A stretch of 40,402 bases of DNA from Trichinella spiralis. Taxonomy: Eukaryota > Nematoda > Enoplea > Trichinellida > Trichinellidae. The position numbers were made by a program, and so were the translations under genes. The notes beneath the pieces were generated by a model. The model was not told the DNA's origin and did no database searches. It saw nothing but the letters and a program-made list of their open reading frames with translations. The stretch is from positions 3,065,530 through 3,105,931 of the forward strand of contig CM012955.1 of assembly GCA_000181795.3 (NCBI GenBank), in the 5' to 3' direction. Below are positions 11,401-22,764 of this stretch, piece by piece; within the stretch, counting starts at the first letter, position 1, and each line of letters begins with the position of its first letter.

Positions 11401-14188
11401 AATTGAAACAAAACAAAACAAAACATGTAAATTTTCACAACGACATTTTCCAATGTATGCAACAAAAAAACCAATACTTGCAAACGTCGACATAAGTAGA
11501 AATTGCATTTTCCATATAATGATTTGGATACGCCTTCGGCGAACACTGACCGAGCAAAAACACGCTAAGGCAGACCATCTCCTGCAAAAATGAACAGCAG
11601 CATATAAAAAAAAATATACATATACACATTGTAAAATAATAATAATAATAATAATGAACGTACACAAGCACCGGCATATTGCAACCAAGCATGCATGTTT
11701 GAAAATTCTTTGCGAAGCGAATGGTATATTTGATAGGCTTGTTCGTAATCTTGGAAGAGAAAAGCCAAATCGGCAAGGCGACGTGCCTGCATCTCGGCAG
11801 ATTCGAGGGAAAAATTCGGTTCCGACAACGAGACCGTCGTCGGCCCAGAACCTGGTGACAACGACGAGCCGCCAATGGTAGACGAAGTGGCCAACAAATT
11901 TGGCGAACTATTGCCAGAAAGCCACTTTTTGGTCACGTTGATCAACGATTTGCCAATTCGTTTCCGTGATGAAACCTGAATTTCACAACGTCAAAAAAAT
12001 ACAAAATACATAACAAATTCCCAACTGATCACTTGTTCGTTGAGCAGCTTCATCTGCCGTTCCACGTAAGGTATCAAACTTTTCGTGCAAAACTGCGACA
12101 AAAATCCACGAACTTGTTCAACATCCTGCTCGGTCAAACACTGACCACTGATCGAAGAAGTGAAAAGTGGAATAAACAATTAATTTGACAATAAAAATTC
12201 AAATAATTATCATACCGAACAATTTCTGCGTTGCAACCATTCGACGGATACAACATTTGCTGATCACAGTCGACTTGAACGGCGGCAGCGAACGCTTCAA
12301 CCAAATCAACCTCGCTCAACGGATGCGGTATCAACTGTCTGCTGTTGTCCGACTCCAGTGGCAACAAATTTGCATTGGAATTGGCTTCAGTCGGCTTTTG
12401 CCCGTCGTTTAGAACCGCATCGTCGCCGCTGGCAGTGAAAAATCGAACCTGGTCAGTTGAAAAAGAAGAAGAAGAAGAAGCCTGTCCCTTGGGATCATTG
12501 TTCAACAGCTCGACGGAATTGTCGTCGTTCATTTGAAAAGCAACCGCATTAGCATCGTTGGTGATGAAACTTGTCCACAAATCTGTCGAACAATTTTCAC
12601 CCAACTCACAACTGTTCAACCGAAGAATATGGCAATTTTCCTCGCCGTACAATTTCCTCATCTGTTGATAAATTTCATCTGCCCTACAAAAGAGAAAAAA
12701 AAACATCAATCTCTATTGATAAGAACAGAAATTTTTCAAAAAATAACAAAACAAAAAATAATAACCTCCGTTCGTCACCAGATTTGACATCGTGCAGTAG
12801 AACGTAATATTTGAATACATTTTGAAAAAACCATTTCGGAGCGCTAACATTTCTTGGCAATGAAAAGTCCGTCATTTCAGTCACCCGTCCAGGCTGATGC
12901 TGATGAGCGTGCTGATACTGCAGCAATAAATTCAAACATTGCAAAGGATCTTGGTCGGCAGAACTGATCACAAATATACCTAGAAAATAGACAAACAAAC
13001 TAATTATATATATATATACCATGGTAAAAAAGAAAAATCATTTCCCGAATAATTAGTACTTTGAAATATTCACAATGTTCTTCTAATCCCGAGTATCAAA
13101 ATTGAAATGCATGTGAATTTGAAATTGCAGTCGATTAAAAATGCAAAACATCAAAAACAATCCTCGTTCAAATATTATCTACAACACTTTGGGCTATTGG
13201 AAATTGAAAATTGTTCCAAAGACTCGCTCAACGAGACAGACACATCACGCATCCGCTTGATGAAAAACTGGATACACGCAAAAGCACTATACATGTATAT
13301 ATATATATATATGTATAACTAGTTTGACGAAACGGATGCAATTGAATTTCCACATTTCACAATATGAAATTAGAAAGCAGGCCATGATGTCGCGTCGATA
13401 AATCGAACGGAAAAATTCGATGCGCTTTATTACACGAGAAATTCAATATGCAAACGACCAATCATACAAACTTTGTCGAAGCTTTCCATCAGTAAACCTG
13501 TCATAGCTTAGAACAACGACAACAACAACAATGATAGTAATCGAACAGCAATCAAATTGATAAACGTGTTTCCACAGTATAATAATATGAATCAATAAAC
13601 AATTGATGAAAATAAATTTCAACTTGTAAAAAAGAAAATACTCACAAGCTAGATAAGTTCGAAGAAATTCATGGTCGCCAGGTTTCAACAATCCCAACAA
13701 CTGCTTCCTATATTCGACGAACCAAGGCAACGGTTGGGAATGTGAAATCGCGGTCGATCGCTCCTCGTCGGCCAAATATTGCACACGTCTCATCGCTTCC
13801 ATCAAATTCAATCTCAACGCTTGAGCGACCAAAAATCCACTTTTACGAACGTCACGAAAATCCAACTGCAACTGTTCAATTTTCACACACTGCCCACCAG
13901 CATTTTTCATCATAACTAAGAAGAAAAAAAAATTTTTTTCACAATCTACAACATCAAATTTCAAAACAGTTCGACGCCATTTTTACCCGGTATGTGGATT
14001 TGGCTGAACGGTTGCAACAGTTCGGCAAACGTCAGATTATTTTTCTGGCAAATCTTCTCCGCCTCGCCACTTGCCAACACTCCGATCATTGGAGCAAAAT
14101 TTTCTTTAATAAATTCCGCCATATATTCAACCTAGAACATCGAGAAATGGTAGAAAAAAAACAATTAATAATAAATTAAACTCACCAT
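8482..14188 (-). CDS. TRAPPC8: TRAPP complex subunit 8 (TRAPPIII-specific)
   Basis: Fifteen exons in transcript order: 14186-14188, 13987-14131, 13646-13915, 12766-12979, 12216-12683, 12033-12147, 11664-11975, 11478-11581, 11281-11386, 11008-11202, 9624-10907, 9462-9564, 9077-9390, 8920-9011 and 8482-8794. They sum to 4038 nt, or 1345 aa, against about 1435 in human. Matches to human TRAPPC8 run throughout: PWFVEYRKQLL near residue 110, PKWFFQNVFKYYVLLHDVKS (about 190-209), TKKWLSG, HYMENAISTYVDVC, an alpha-solenoid block at 545-700, and beta-sandwich repeats from about 760 to the end. The factor is specific to TRAPPIII, the Rab1 exchange complex acting at early Golgi and in autophagy. The first coding exon is only the ATG, placed just before a GTGAGT donor; a second in-frame ATG (codon 5) would be a plausible alternative start. 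The exon 12 frame was chosen by alignment because all three frames are open there. Confidence 0.95.
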
Positions 14189-15053
14189 AAGCCGTCCACA
14201 TACAATAAACGAGAACGAATTTACTGCAGCATTGCAAATCAGAAAAAAAACACTACATCACTGAAAAGTAATGAGAAAATTTTGAAAATAATAAATATGA
14301 ATCAAAAGAGATATTTTATTTTTCAAATAATCTAGTAAAATTAGTAAAATATATCAAAATTTTTTAACCACGCGCGCCAAATAAACCATTTCAACAAATA
14401 TAAAAGAAAAATAAACAACGTTCATTGGATAATGTTTTTGTACCAAAACAAATGAAGTGACAAAAAAAATATCACAACATGTGCAAGATGCAAAAAATTG
14501 CAATACTGCATTATATTGGTTAGTTTGTGGTTAAAAAATTGACAATTTGCAAATACTGTTTAAAAAAACGATCCAATTCGCCAATGACACTTACCAAAAT
14601 ACAACCGCGCAACTCAATGCAAACAATCATCACTTATTATCATCAATAATTACAGAAGCTCAAATGACGACATCAAGTACAACAGCAACAGTCAAAAAAT
14701 TGCACTGAAAATAAAAATACTGTAAAATTGGTTTTATTAACATAGCTGTTCAATTAATGGCCGAATAAATTTGTTTACTGCCCACTTAATTTTCGCTTTT
14801 CAATTTGTCAAATATTAAAGTGATTTATTAAAAAAGCCTCAGTTCTAAAATATTTGAAAATTTTAAAAAAGTAAAGTGAAAATTTATTTTATGCAAAAAT
14901 TGATTACTGTAAATTTGCTTTCTTACTATATAATTTTTGAAAAATTTTTGTCCAACTTCCAATTGTACTTCAATACATTGATCATACTGTAATGGTGAAA
15001 ATTTGACCTTGTCGTTTTTGTCGATTTGCCAGAGAATAGGATGAAATTTCAGC
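14189..15053. promoter_or_regulatory. Divergent spacer between TRAPPC8 and the BLM-type helicase
   Basis: This is 865 bp of AT-rich DNA between two outward-reading starts, so it should hold both promoters. No clear TATA box, initiator or known factor site was recognised. A 96-codon minus-strand ORF at 14828-15118 overlaps helicase exon 1 in antisense and is not taken as a gene. Confidence 0.5.
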
Positions 15054-18000
15054 ATGAGTGGCAGGCGTTTCAAATTTAAAAAGATATGCGACTTGCAGGC
15101 CAAAGCGGTTGTTAGCACGCCAGTTTTGCCAACAAGTAAAGGTAAGAAGAATGTTGGGATTTGTTATTGACCACCCAGTGCAATGGTTGAAACAGTCGCG
15201 CGCATTTTGGTCGTTCTGATTGTTGTTTTTTCCTTTTTGAAATTGGTGTTTTGTTCAATTTTAGTAATTCAAATTTCTTCGCCGATACGTATCGACAGTA
15301 GTGGTGCATTAAAAAATGATACTCGTTGCAGCACTGTGTCTACGAGTAGTGGAACTGTCGCTGGTGGCGGATTTAACAGCAGAAAACTCCAACTGCCAAC
15401 CGGCGAGGCGACAGTTTTTAAAAATTCCACAAGTCATAATCCGGCATTGGAGTCGAATCGACCAGACGATGATATTTTCGACGATGTACCTTTTGCGGAC
15501 AGTTTTCCGGACGACGACGATGTCACGTTTCCACCGACTGTCGTCGGTTCAGGCCAGACGAACGTGGCGAACAATTGTGCAATTCCACAGAGGTTGATCG
15601 ACGAGTTCGAAAACGAAGACGAGGATGATTTTTTGCTTATGGTCGACCAGAGGACGCAGTCGAATTTGACTCAAGTTTCGAACAGCAACACCAGTGGGGA
15701 GAATTTGAGTTGGAATAGCGAAATTGGCTCGCCAGAATTGGGATTTTTCACCAGTACACCGAAAGTTCGATCCAAAGGAGTGAAATCGAATTCCAAAACC
15801 AAGTCGATCACCACTGACCAGTCCAAAGTAGAAGAGAAGGTTGAATTTGTTGTCGAAAGTGGTGAAGCGATTTCTATCGAAAAGTTGAGATCCGTGATAT
15901 GTTCGGTGGAGAAAGATTTGGCCGATAGTGTGGTCGAGTTGGAAAAACGTTTGAACATTTTGTCGGTTATAATTTGCAATTTGTTGGAAAAGTTGGCTAT
16001 ACCAAAAATTGTCAGCCTGTTGCCGGAATCGTTGCGCGACGTGTATCAGACGGCGGCGTTGATGAGGAAAAAGTTGATCGCCAGACGTCGTGCGTTGGTG
16101 AAACGTTCGAACAGTGGAAAGCGGTTGGAGGAGAAGAAGCAGTGGTCGCCGTATTTCAGTGCACCATTGCCGACCGTGGAGGAGCAACAGGACGTGGAAA
16201 GGGAAAAGCCGTTGCCAACGGCCGAACCAGCTTGCCAGAGGATCAGTCCGTTGAAGCTCGGTGCCCATGGGAAATTTCGAAGCTTCGTTCGAGACGATTC
16301 GGCCGAATTCGAGCATACCAATTTCGAACATTCGGTTGGCGCCAGACGAACGTTGGTTCAAGTGTTCGGTTTCAGGAGTTTTCGCCACAAGCAGTTGGCG
16401 GCGGTCAACGCGATTCTGCTCAATTACGACTGCTTCATCTTGATGCCAACCGGCGCCGGCAAAAGTCTCTGCTACCAGCTGCCGGCGGTTCTCGGCTCCG
16501 GCGTGACCGTGGTCGTTTCTCCGTTGAAGTCGCTGATCGAAGACCAAGTGCACAAGTTGAACCAGCTGCAAGTACCGGCGCTGGCACTCTGTGGAGACGT
16601 ACCCGTGTCGCGATTGTCGTTCCAGTCGACCGGCGAGTTTGGTGGCCAGTGGTCGGCGACGGTCAAACTCGTCTACGTCACTCCGGAACGACTGAGCGCA
16701 TCGTCGAAACTGCTCGAAATGCTCGACGATTTGTACCGGCGCCAACTGTTGAGCAGGTTCGTCATTGACGAGGCCCACTGCGTGTCCCAGTGGGGCCACG
16801 ACTTCAGACCCGACTACAAGCGGCTCTTCTTGCTTCGCCAGCGCTACGTCGGCGTGCCGATTGTCGCTTTGACTGCCACGGCCACGCCCAAAATTCTCGT
16901 CGACACCAAAAAGCAGTTGAACATGCCCCAGGCGAAACTGTTCGTCAGCAGTTTTGTCCGTTCCAATCTCTCTTACAAAGTATCCGCTGACCACAGTAGC
17001 GTGTTCAACATTGATGTTCATGATTTGTTTGTTGTTTTTTTTTGCTGCAGGTTTTCGAAAAAGACAGCAAATGTTTGCAGACGATCGTTTCATTGGTCAA
17101 AGGGATTTATGCGAACAGTTCGGGAATTGTGTATTGCTTGTCGAGAAAAGAGTGCGAGTCGGTTGCCAAGTTGCTCGTATCCCACGGCGTCAGGGCCGAA
17201 CCGTATCACGCCGGTCAGGCGGACAGTCGCCGGTCCAAAGTCCAACGGGACTGGATATGCGGCAAAGTGTTGGTCATTTGTGCGACGATCGCTTTCGGCA
17301 TGGGCATCGACAAGCCGGACGTGCGTTTCGTCATTCACCACAGCATGCCGAAATCGATCGAAGGTTATTATCAAGAAACTGGGCGTGCCGGACGCGACGG
17401 CCTGCCGGCCCACTGTTTGCTATTTTACAGTTATCATGTGAATGGAGATTGTCGCTTCGATTGATTGATTGATTTATTTATTTATTCGTTATCTGTTTGT
17501 TTAGGATTCTGTCCGTTTGCGTAAATTGATGGAATCAGAAATGTCGGCATCGAAAGGCACGACCGCGTTGGAAATGCACCGTCGCAATTTGCTCGAAATG
17601 GTCGCCTACGGTGAAAATGTGGGCGTGTGCCGGCGAAAATTGTTGGTCGAACATTTCGGCGAAATATACGACTCGGCAGTTTGCAAGGCGAACCTGGCCA
17701 CCGCCTGCGACGTCTGCAAACGACGCCACTCGCCGTCGTTGTTCGATTTGACCACCGACTGCCGGCTGCTGGTGGAGACGTACCGCGCGATGAGGCGCGA
17801 CCCTCGCCGGCGAGTCACGTTGAAGCAGCTGGCCGACGTGTACCGCGGCGCGCAGACCAAGGGCATCCACGCAGCCGGCGACTCGCGCTTGGCGGTCTAT
17901 GGGCGCGGTGCCGGCTTGGGTTCGAAAGGGGCGTTGCGGGTGTTGCACCAGCTGGTCTGCGAGGGGGTGTTTGTCGAGCAGCTCTGCACGACGGCCAGCG

Positions 18001-18704
18001 AGCACGTGGTCAGCTATTTGGAGCTGGGTCCGATGGTCGATCGACTCGTGTCCGGCGACAAGAAAATGCACGTCTATTTGGAATCGTCGACCGCCAGTGG
18101 CACCAGTGGCAGTGGTCAGCAGCAGCAGCAACAAGAATTTTGGACGGCGGTCACCGAAGGCATGATGGCGATGGAAAAGAACCGCTTCAAGCACGCGGAC
18201 ATCAGCGAGCGTTGCTTGCAGACGTTGAACCAGCTGCTCTGCGAAATGGCCGAACGGGAAAATTTGCCGAACAGGAATGCGATTTTGAATGCCGAAGCGT
18301 TGAACCAAATCGCCGGCTGGCTGCCCAGAACCCAATCCGAACTGTTGGCCGTGGACACGATGACCGAGGCGAAATTGGCCAAATACGGTCCGCTGCTGAT
18401 GCGCGCCTTGGAACCGTTCTGGGACGAGGTCGACCGTCGCGAGTCGGAACGCATGACAACCGAACTGGCGGTGCTCGACAACGCCGTCGATATGTCGGCC
18501 GTTTTCGGCATACCAGTGGCCCAGCCGTCGCCGTTTGCCAGCGCCCCACGGAAGCGCGTCTGGAAATCGACCTCCACCCGTCGCAGTGGAACGGGCAAAA
18601 CTGCGGCGCGCGGTCGCAAGCCCGTCAAAGCCCCTTCTAAAGCTCGTCGTACTGCCGCTAAAGTTAAACGTACCAAAGCGCTGCCGTTAGTTCACATTCG
18701 TTGA
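15054..18704 (+). CDS. BLM: BLM-type RecQ DNA helicase
   Basis: Four exons (15054-15141, 15265-16979, 17051-17437, 17505-18704) give 1129 aa. N-terminal residues 1-230 are acidic and low in complexity. A BDHCT-like helical stretch lies at about 235-295. Helicase motifs follow in order: Walker A MPTGAGKS (423-430), DEAH with VIDEAHCVSQWGHDF (from 529), AFGMGIDKPDVR, and motif VI QETGRAGRDG (709-718). The RQC zinc-binding Cys are at 772, 790, 798 and 801. A winged-helix region follows, then an HRDC-like domain (about 965-1040) and a Lys/Arg-rich tail (about 1080-1129) fit for nuclear import. BLM unwinds 3'-5' and dissolves double Holliday junctions with topoisomerase III. All catalytic motifs are intact. 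The start is the ATG of a 29-codon first exon; an ORF beginning at 15183 is intronic at its 5' end. The HRDC domain favours BLM over RECQL5 or RECQ1. Confidence 0.95.
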
Positions 18705-18767
18705 ACAACAACAAGGATGAAAATTCTGCTGTTTCTTGTTTATTTTTTTCTGTTGTTTTTTTAGGAC

Positions 18768-18773
18768 AATAAA
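18768..18773 (+). terminator. Polyadenylation signal AATAAA of the helicase gene
   Basis: AATAAA lies 64 nt after the helicase stop codon, in AT-rich 3' flank. It is the only canonical signal close to the stop. Confidence 0.6.
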
Positions 18774-18837
18774 AATTCCACTCATGTACCTGCTGATCAG
18801 AATTTGCCAATGTATTATACAGTATCCTTGCAGAGGT

Positions 18838-19288
18838 TTAATTTTGTATAATTTGTCGCGTTGTGAACAGTGTCAATGGTATATTGTTTTCTACTTTGTT
18901 GTTGTTGTTGTTTTGGTTGTGCTTTCTTTTTTCGTTCGGTTGAATTGAGACGCTGTGATTTATCGATTTTATCTGCGACGACACAGAGCCAACGTCGGTA
19001 GGGTTTTCTGCTTGTAAGTCAGGTAAAAGTAGAAATTTTACCAATTTTGTTCGCTGTACAATGGGAACGTCGGTTGACAAATACTCCACCAGACGAGGAC
19101 GAACAGTTCGTGTGGGGAACAATGGAAATTTGGAAATTCACCTGAAGAGAAGAATTGTTGTTGGCGTTCGGTGTGCCGTTTGAGAATTCCAATCTCGAAG
19201 CTGAAGAAGATTTGGTGGTTACGAGTTCCAAGCTGATCAATTCGATCAATCGATTGCCGTTTTGGATTTTGGTCTCGTGCCGGGCCGG
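18838..19288 (-). CDS. Probable 3' exons of an unidentified minus-strand gene
   Basis: Two exons fit: 19142-19288 (49 codons, phase 0, ending CTTCAG before GTGAAT) and 18838-19053 (72 codons including stop, acceptor TTGTACAG). Together they would encode 120 residues. These include the helical stretch NGNRLIELISLELV, a Ser/Asn-rich linker, the segment KLVKFLLLPDLQAENPTDVG, and an Asn-rich tail ending in RQIIQN. Codon use (AAC, GCC, ATC, GAA, TTG) matches confirmed exons. The upstream exon is not settled: the same frame stays open above a TAG at 19289-19291, which would serve as the last base of an acceptor followed by AG-CCG. No family was recognised. The plus strand is also open here, so the strand call is moderate. 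The gene converges on the helicase, with the stops 134 bp apart. Confidence 0.4.
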
Positions 19289-19291
19289 CTA

Positions 19292-19525
19292 TTTGTGCTT
19301 TGCCGGAAAAGTAGTTAGTGGACGACGGAAAATTTTTTGGCAAAATGGGCAGAATTTGGCGAAAAAGTTGAAATCCAGGCGCTCGTAGTGGAAGATTGTT
19401 TTGTCTCTGCAAAGAGTCAAAGGCTCTCTGCTGGGGTTGAAAGTGAACAAGCGAAGTTTTGTTGTGAAGAAAAAGTACCGCGGTCTAGTTGGCGGCTGCA
19501 GCTTGTCGAAAATTCCACTGCTGCT
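19292..19525 (-). other. GC-rich coding-like block, open on both strands
   Basis: On the minus strand 78 codons are open between an in-frame TGA (19526-19528) and a TAG (19289-19291). They include FHYERLDFNFFAKFCPFCQK, with a CPFC pair. On the plus strand a frame is open from 19401 to 19820 and, across one TAG, from about 19155. Minus-strand codons are the more gene-like because of a purine-N-pyrimidine bias. The block may be the upstream exon of the minus-strand gene at 18838-19288, with a short intron removing the TAG, or a decayed gene. The product is unknown. Confidence 0.3.
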
Positions 19526-19758
19526 TCATTTCACTTGGACCACCACGCCCTTGGGCCGTTGGGCCCTGGGAAACGTTGATTCGCCCGTAATTGCGAAACA
19601 AAAGCCAACGGCCAACGTTCCGACGGCAAAAAGTCACACAAAACGCATCGACTTTTCATACTTGCTTTTCGCCGCGTTGCTTTTTCAAATCGCTCACTTT
19701 AGTCGAATCAATTTTCAACTTTGTTTATTTGTTTGTTTTCCTTCGCCCCATCTATCCC

Positions 19759-19782
19759 CTGCTGCTGCTGCTGCTGCTGCTG
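19759..19782. repeat. (CTG)8 microsatellite
   Basis: Eight perfect CTG units are followed by CTTCTGATTC and, 15 bp further on, by CAG-GTAAAC, which resembles a plus-strand splice donor. There is no assigned gene here, so coding status is unknown. Confidence 0.85.
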
Positions 19783-21882
19783 CTTCTGATTCGATCTCAG
19801 GTAAACAAAGCTTACAATAATACAAATATCTTTTAACTTGGGATTACTGTTTTACAAGTATGAATTTTTTTTGTTTGAAAACTACGATCGTAATTGTCAT
19901 ATTTCCATAATAATTAAATTAATCGTCAATTTTATTGGATTCGATTCGAGTTGTTCATTTGTATTGTTGTATTATTTGTAATGATTAGTTTTTGTTTATT
20001 TATTTGTTTGTTGTTTTGTTTTGTTTCAAATATTGAATTGGTAGTTATACCACCGGTCGGTTGGGCAGTGAATGATCGCTCAATTTGCTATTGATGATGT
20101 GGTGCTCGATTGGATTTGTCGTTTCCACTCTGAAAGCACAGGGGGGAATTGGTGTGCATGTGCTTATATGCTTATGGTTGTGCTTGTGTTGCAACTTCGC
20201 CCGGCGACATCCTCATCATTGGGCAGTGGTGGATTCGTATTTCCATTTCAACTTGGCTTTTTATTTCTTGAAAAATAGTGCGTCGTCGTTGTTGCTCGAT
20301 TTGAAAACTTTCCACTTTGTGCTGCTGCGTTGAAGAAACACAGCCACGTCCAGGCCCGTTGTCGCTTTTCTGAGCTTCACCACTAACGTATGCATGCGGT
20401 TATTTTTTATTTTATTCAAATATATATTTTCAAACCAATACTAATATTCATCTGGTAATTTGAATGTTTTTTTTTTGAAAAAATTGCAAATTTTGAGACA
20501 AACGAAAAGAGAATGCATGAAACTGTCTGCTCTTTTCAAAAGTTGAAATATTGCTTCATTGCCAGCTACTACTAATTCACTGAAAACATAAGTAATAAAT
20601 TGATTTTCTTTTTTCCTTCGCAGAACAAACTCATCCTGATGATTACACGCACAAGCTTGCATTAAAAATCAAAACCACCAATGCTAATTGTTCAGCTTAT
20701 TGATTTGTCTTCTTTTTCTTCTTCTTGTTTTTTAGGGGGTTATGATTTTCAATCAAATTCCATTTATACTTCAAAGTTCGAATATAATCGGTTTTTTGTT
20801 TCTATTTTGGCATTTTTTTCCAAGTGTGAACAACTTTTTCCAATCAGTATTCATTTATTCATTGCGCCTTTGTTCCTTTCTCACCGTTCTCGCCTCTGTT
20901 CAGCTCCAAAAATTCACTCGCTTCAATTAGAATTTAATTCAAATTTGCATAATTGATTTCTCGCGTGCGAAATGTTATTTTATTAATAAAATAGATTTAT
21001 TTCACCATCGCTGACGTCACGCGACGGAGCTTTGTTATTTATTGCGCTGATTTCGCGAATTTACCTATTCTTCTTCTTCTTCTTCTTCTTTCTCCCCATT
21101 TCATTTTGTGATGTCAGTAAATATTTGTTTAATCAACTTTTCACGATCAATCCATTTTAAATGTTGTGCTCAGTTGGCTTTCGTTTGCAATTTTTTCTTC
21201 CATATTGTATTACACAGAAAAACAATTTTCATCGATCGTTATCAATTTCAACTTATTCCTGCGACAATTTTACGACTGTTATCTTTATCATTACAATTAA
21301 CCTGACGATTGTATATTTGATACTGTACATGTGAAGTGGTCAGCAATTTTACAATTTTGCAACAAACATTTTCTGCCTAGTTTTACGCTGTATATTTGAT
21401 ATTTGTAAAAAACAATTTTATTAACAACTTACAATCTCTAAGACACAATGTATTTTATCTGAATTTTTCGCAGTGTTTTTTCATTTCAACCTACACCTGT
21501 CAACAAGTATCACAGCTCTGTTAAGTTTTTTTTTACAGAATCTTTGAATAATTGATTTTCACGTTACATTTTAAGTTGTTTTTTTTTGTTGAAAATTTGA
21601 AACTTTTCCCTTATGCGAAAGCAAACCAATTATAATTGAACGTTGATTTTCAAATTTAGAAAAGCTTCCAATGCGTTGTTTTTTTCATAATTTTGTAAAA
21701 TTATAAGCAAACTGTAATTTTTTTAAACAAATTTATGGGTTTTTTTTCTTTGGCGTTATTTATTCAATGTTGTCCATAATTATTTCAGTTAGAAGAGAAA
21801 TATAAAAGCTGAACTTTGAATGGTGAAACTCTTTCGTAACACACGAGAACCTGCTGCTATAAATATTGTAAGCTAATTGTTT
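19783..21882. other. AT-rich spacer with (TTC)7
   Basis: (TTC)7 lies at 21068-21088. A 73-codon minus-strand ORF at 20441-20662 starts at a true ATG and has an internal TTTTCAG acceptor-like site; it has no family features and stays unassigned. Poly-T tracts are common. No confirmed gene is seen. Confidence 0.45.
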
Positions 21883-22233
21883 TTATTCTTTTTTGATCAA
21901 TAAATAACAATTAATAAGACTATTAAATTTCTGCATATTTTTTCCACAATCCACAGTTTGAGTGGAAATTTTTCTGTTGCCGAATGGAAAATAATGACAA
22001 TAATCATCACCATCACCAATCATTTCTTGCATTGTTTGTTCGTCGGCAATAATTTTGTTGTATAATACGTTGATAATTTGTTTTTCAATCAACAATAAAT
22101 CATTTGTAGTATTTGGATTAGTAAATTTGAACTCTTTTTTAAAATGCCCGATTTTTAAAATCGCTCTCATCCAACCTGGGTGACAGCGTTCAGGGTGCAG
22201 AATGAATTCGCTTCGGACGTCGACGGATAGCAT
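21883..22233 (-). CDS. Orphan 116-residue protein
   Basis: An uninterrupted minus-strand frame of 117 codons lies in AT-rich DNA where stops are otherwise frequent. The start used is the ATG of MLSVDVRSEF. The frame stays open nine more codons upstream, so the real first exon may join at an AG near 22260. Visible features are FILHPERCHPGWMRAILKIG near the N-terminus, a charged middle (IADEQTMQEMIGDGDDYCHY), and a C-terminus of INCYLLIKKE. There is no signal peptide or membrane segment. Codon use is more A/T-ending than in the conserved genes here. The family was not recognised. It may be one exon of a longer gene. Confidence 0.45.
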   Translation of the reverse strand: MLSVDVRSEFILHPERCHPGWMRAILKIGHFKKEFKFTNPNTTNDLLLIEKQIINVLYNKIIADEQTMQEMIGDGDDYCHYFPFGNRKISTQTVDCGKNMQKFNSLINCYLLIKKE

Positions 22234-22764
22234 GATCCATTTCACATCTGTGTGCACATCTTTTGATTAAATAATTGATTTGCAATTTTCCATTTTGCAC
22301 CAATATTGTGCATGCATTGGAAATGAATAATAAAATAAGGTGATGAATGTGAAGCTCATTATTCCAATTCTGCAGCAGAATTGCATGGCAAGGTTACTTT
22401 AGTTTCTTCCTCTTCTGATCAGAGTTGACTTTTCACTTCACTTCAAAAAAGCAAACTGCTGCCTGCTTGTCTGATGATATTGTTGCCGGTAAATTATCCA
22501 ACACTGACGTCATGCTAGTTTGCCCCATTTACAGGCTGTTATTAATTTGAATTTTTCTACTTCTAACAGAATATCAAAGAGCCAAAGTGACAAGATTGAC
22601 TCCAATCGTAACAATTTGACCAATGGAAACTGATTTCACTGTATTGATCAGGCGCTGGACAGGCCGAAGCGGCAGCGACACTTCGTTGCCGTGCAACTGA
22701 CCAATGAGCTTGGCTTTGCACCTTATTTTCAGATCCGTCTGTTTGCTTGGTGGTGTTGTTTTGT
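22234..22764. other. Spacer, probable promoter and 5' leader of the small TM gene
   Basis: This holds a TTATTTTCAG acceptor-like site ending at 22731. That suggests a cis- or trans-splice site just upstream of the next gene. No separate gene was recognised. Confidence 0.4.

Noticed and set aside
15549-17093. 514-codon minus-strand ORF
   Set aside because: It is antisense to BLM exon 2, which carries all the helicase motifs.
19289-19291. In-frame TAG as evidence of stop read-through or recoding
   Set aside because: The base context CACAAATAG-CCG also fits a splice acceptor, and nothing else suggests recoding.
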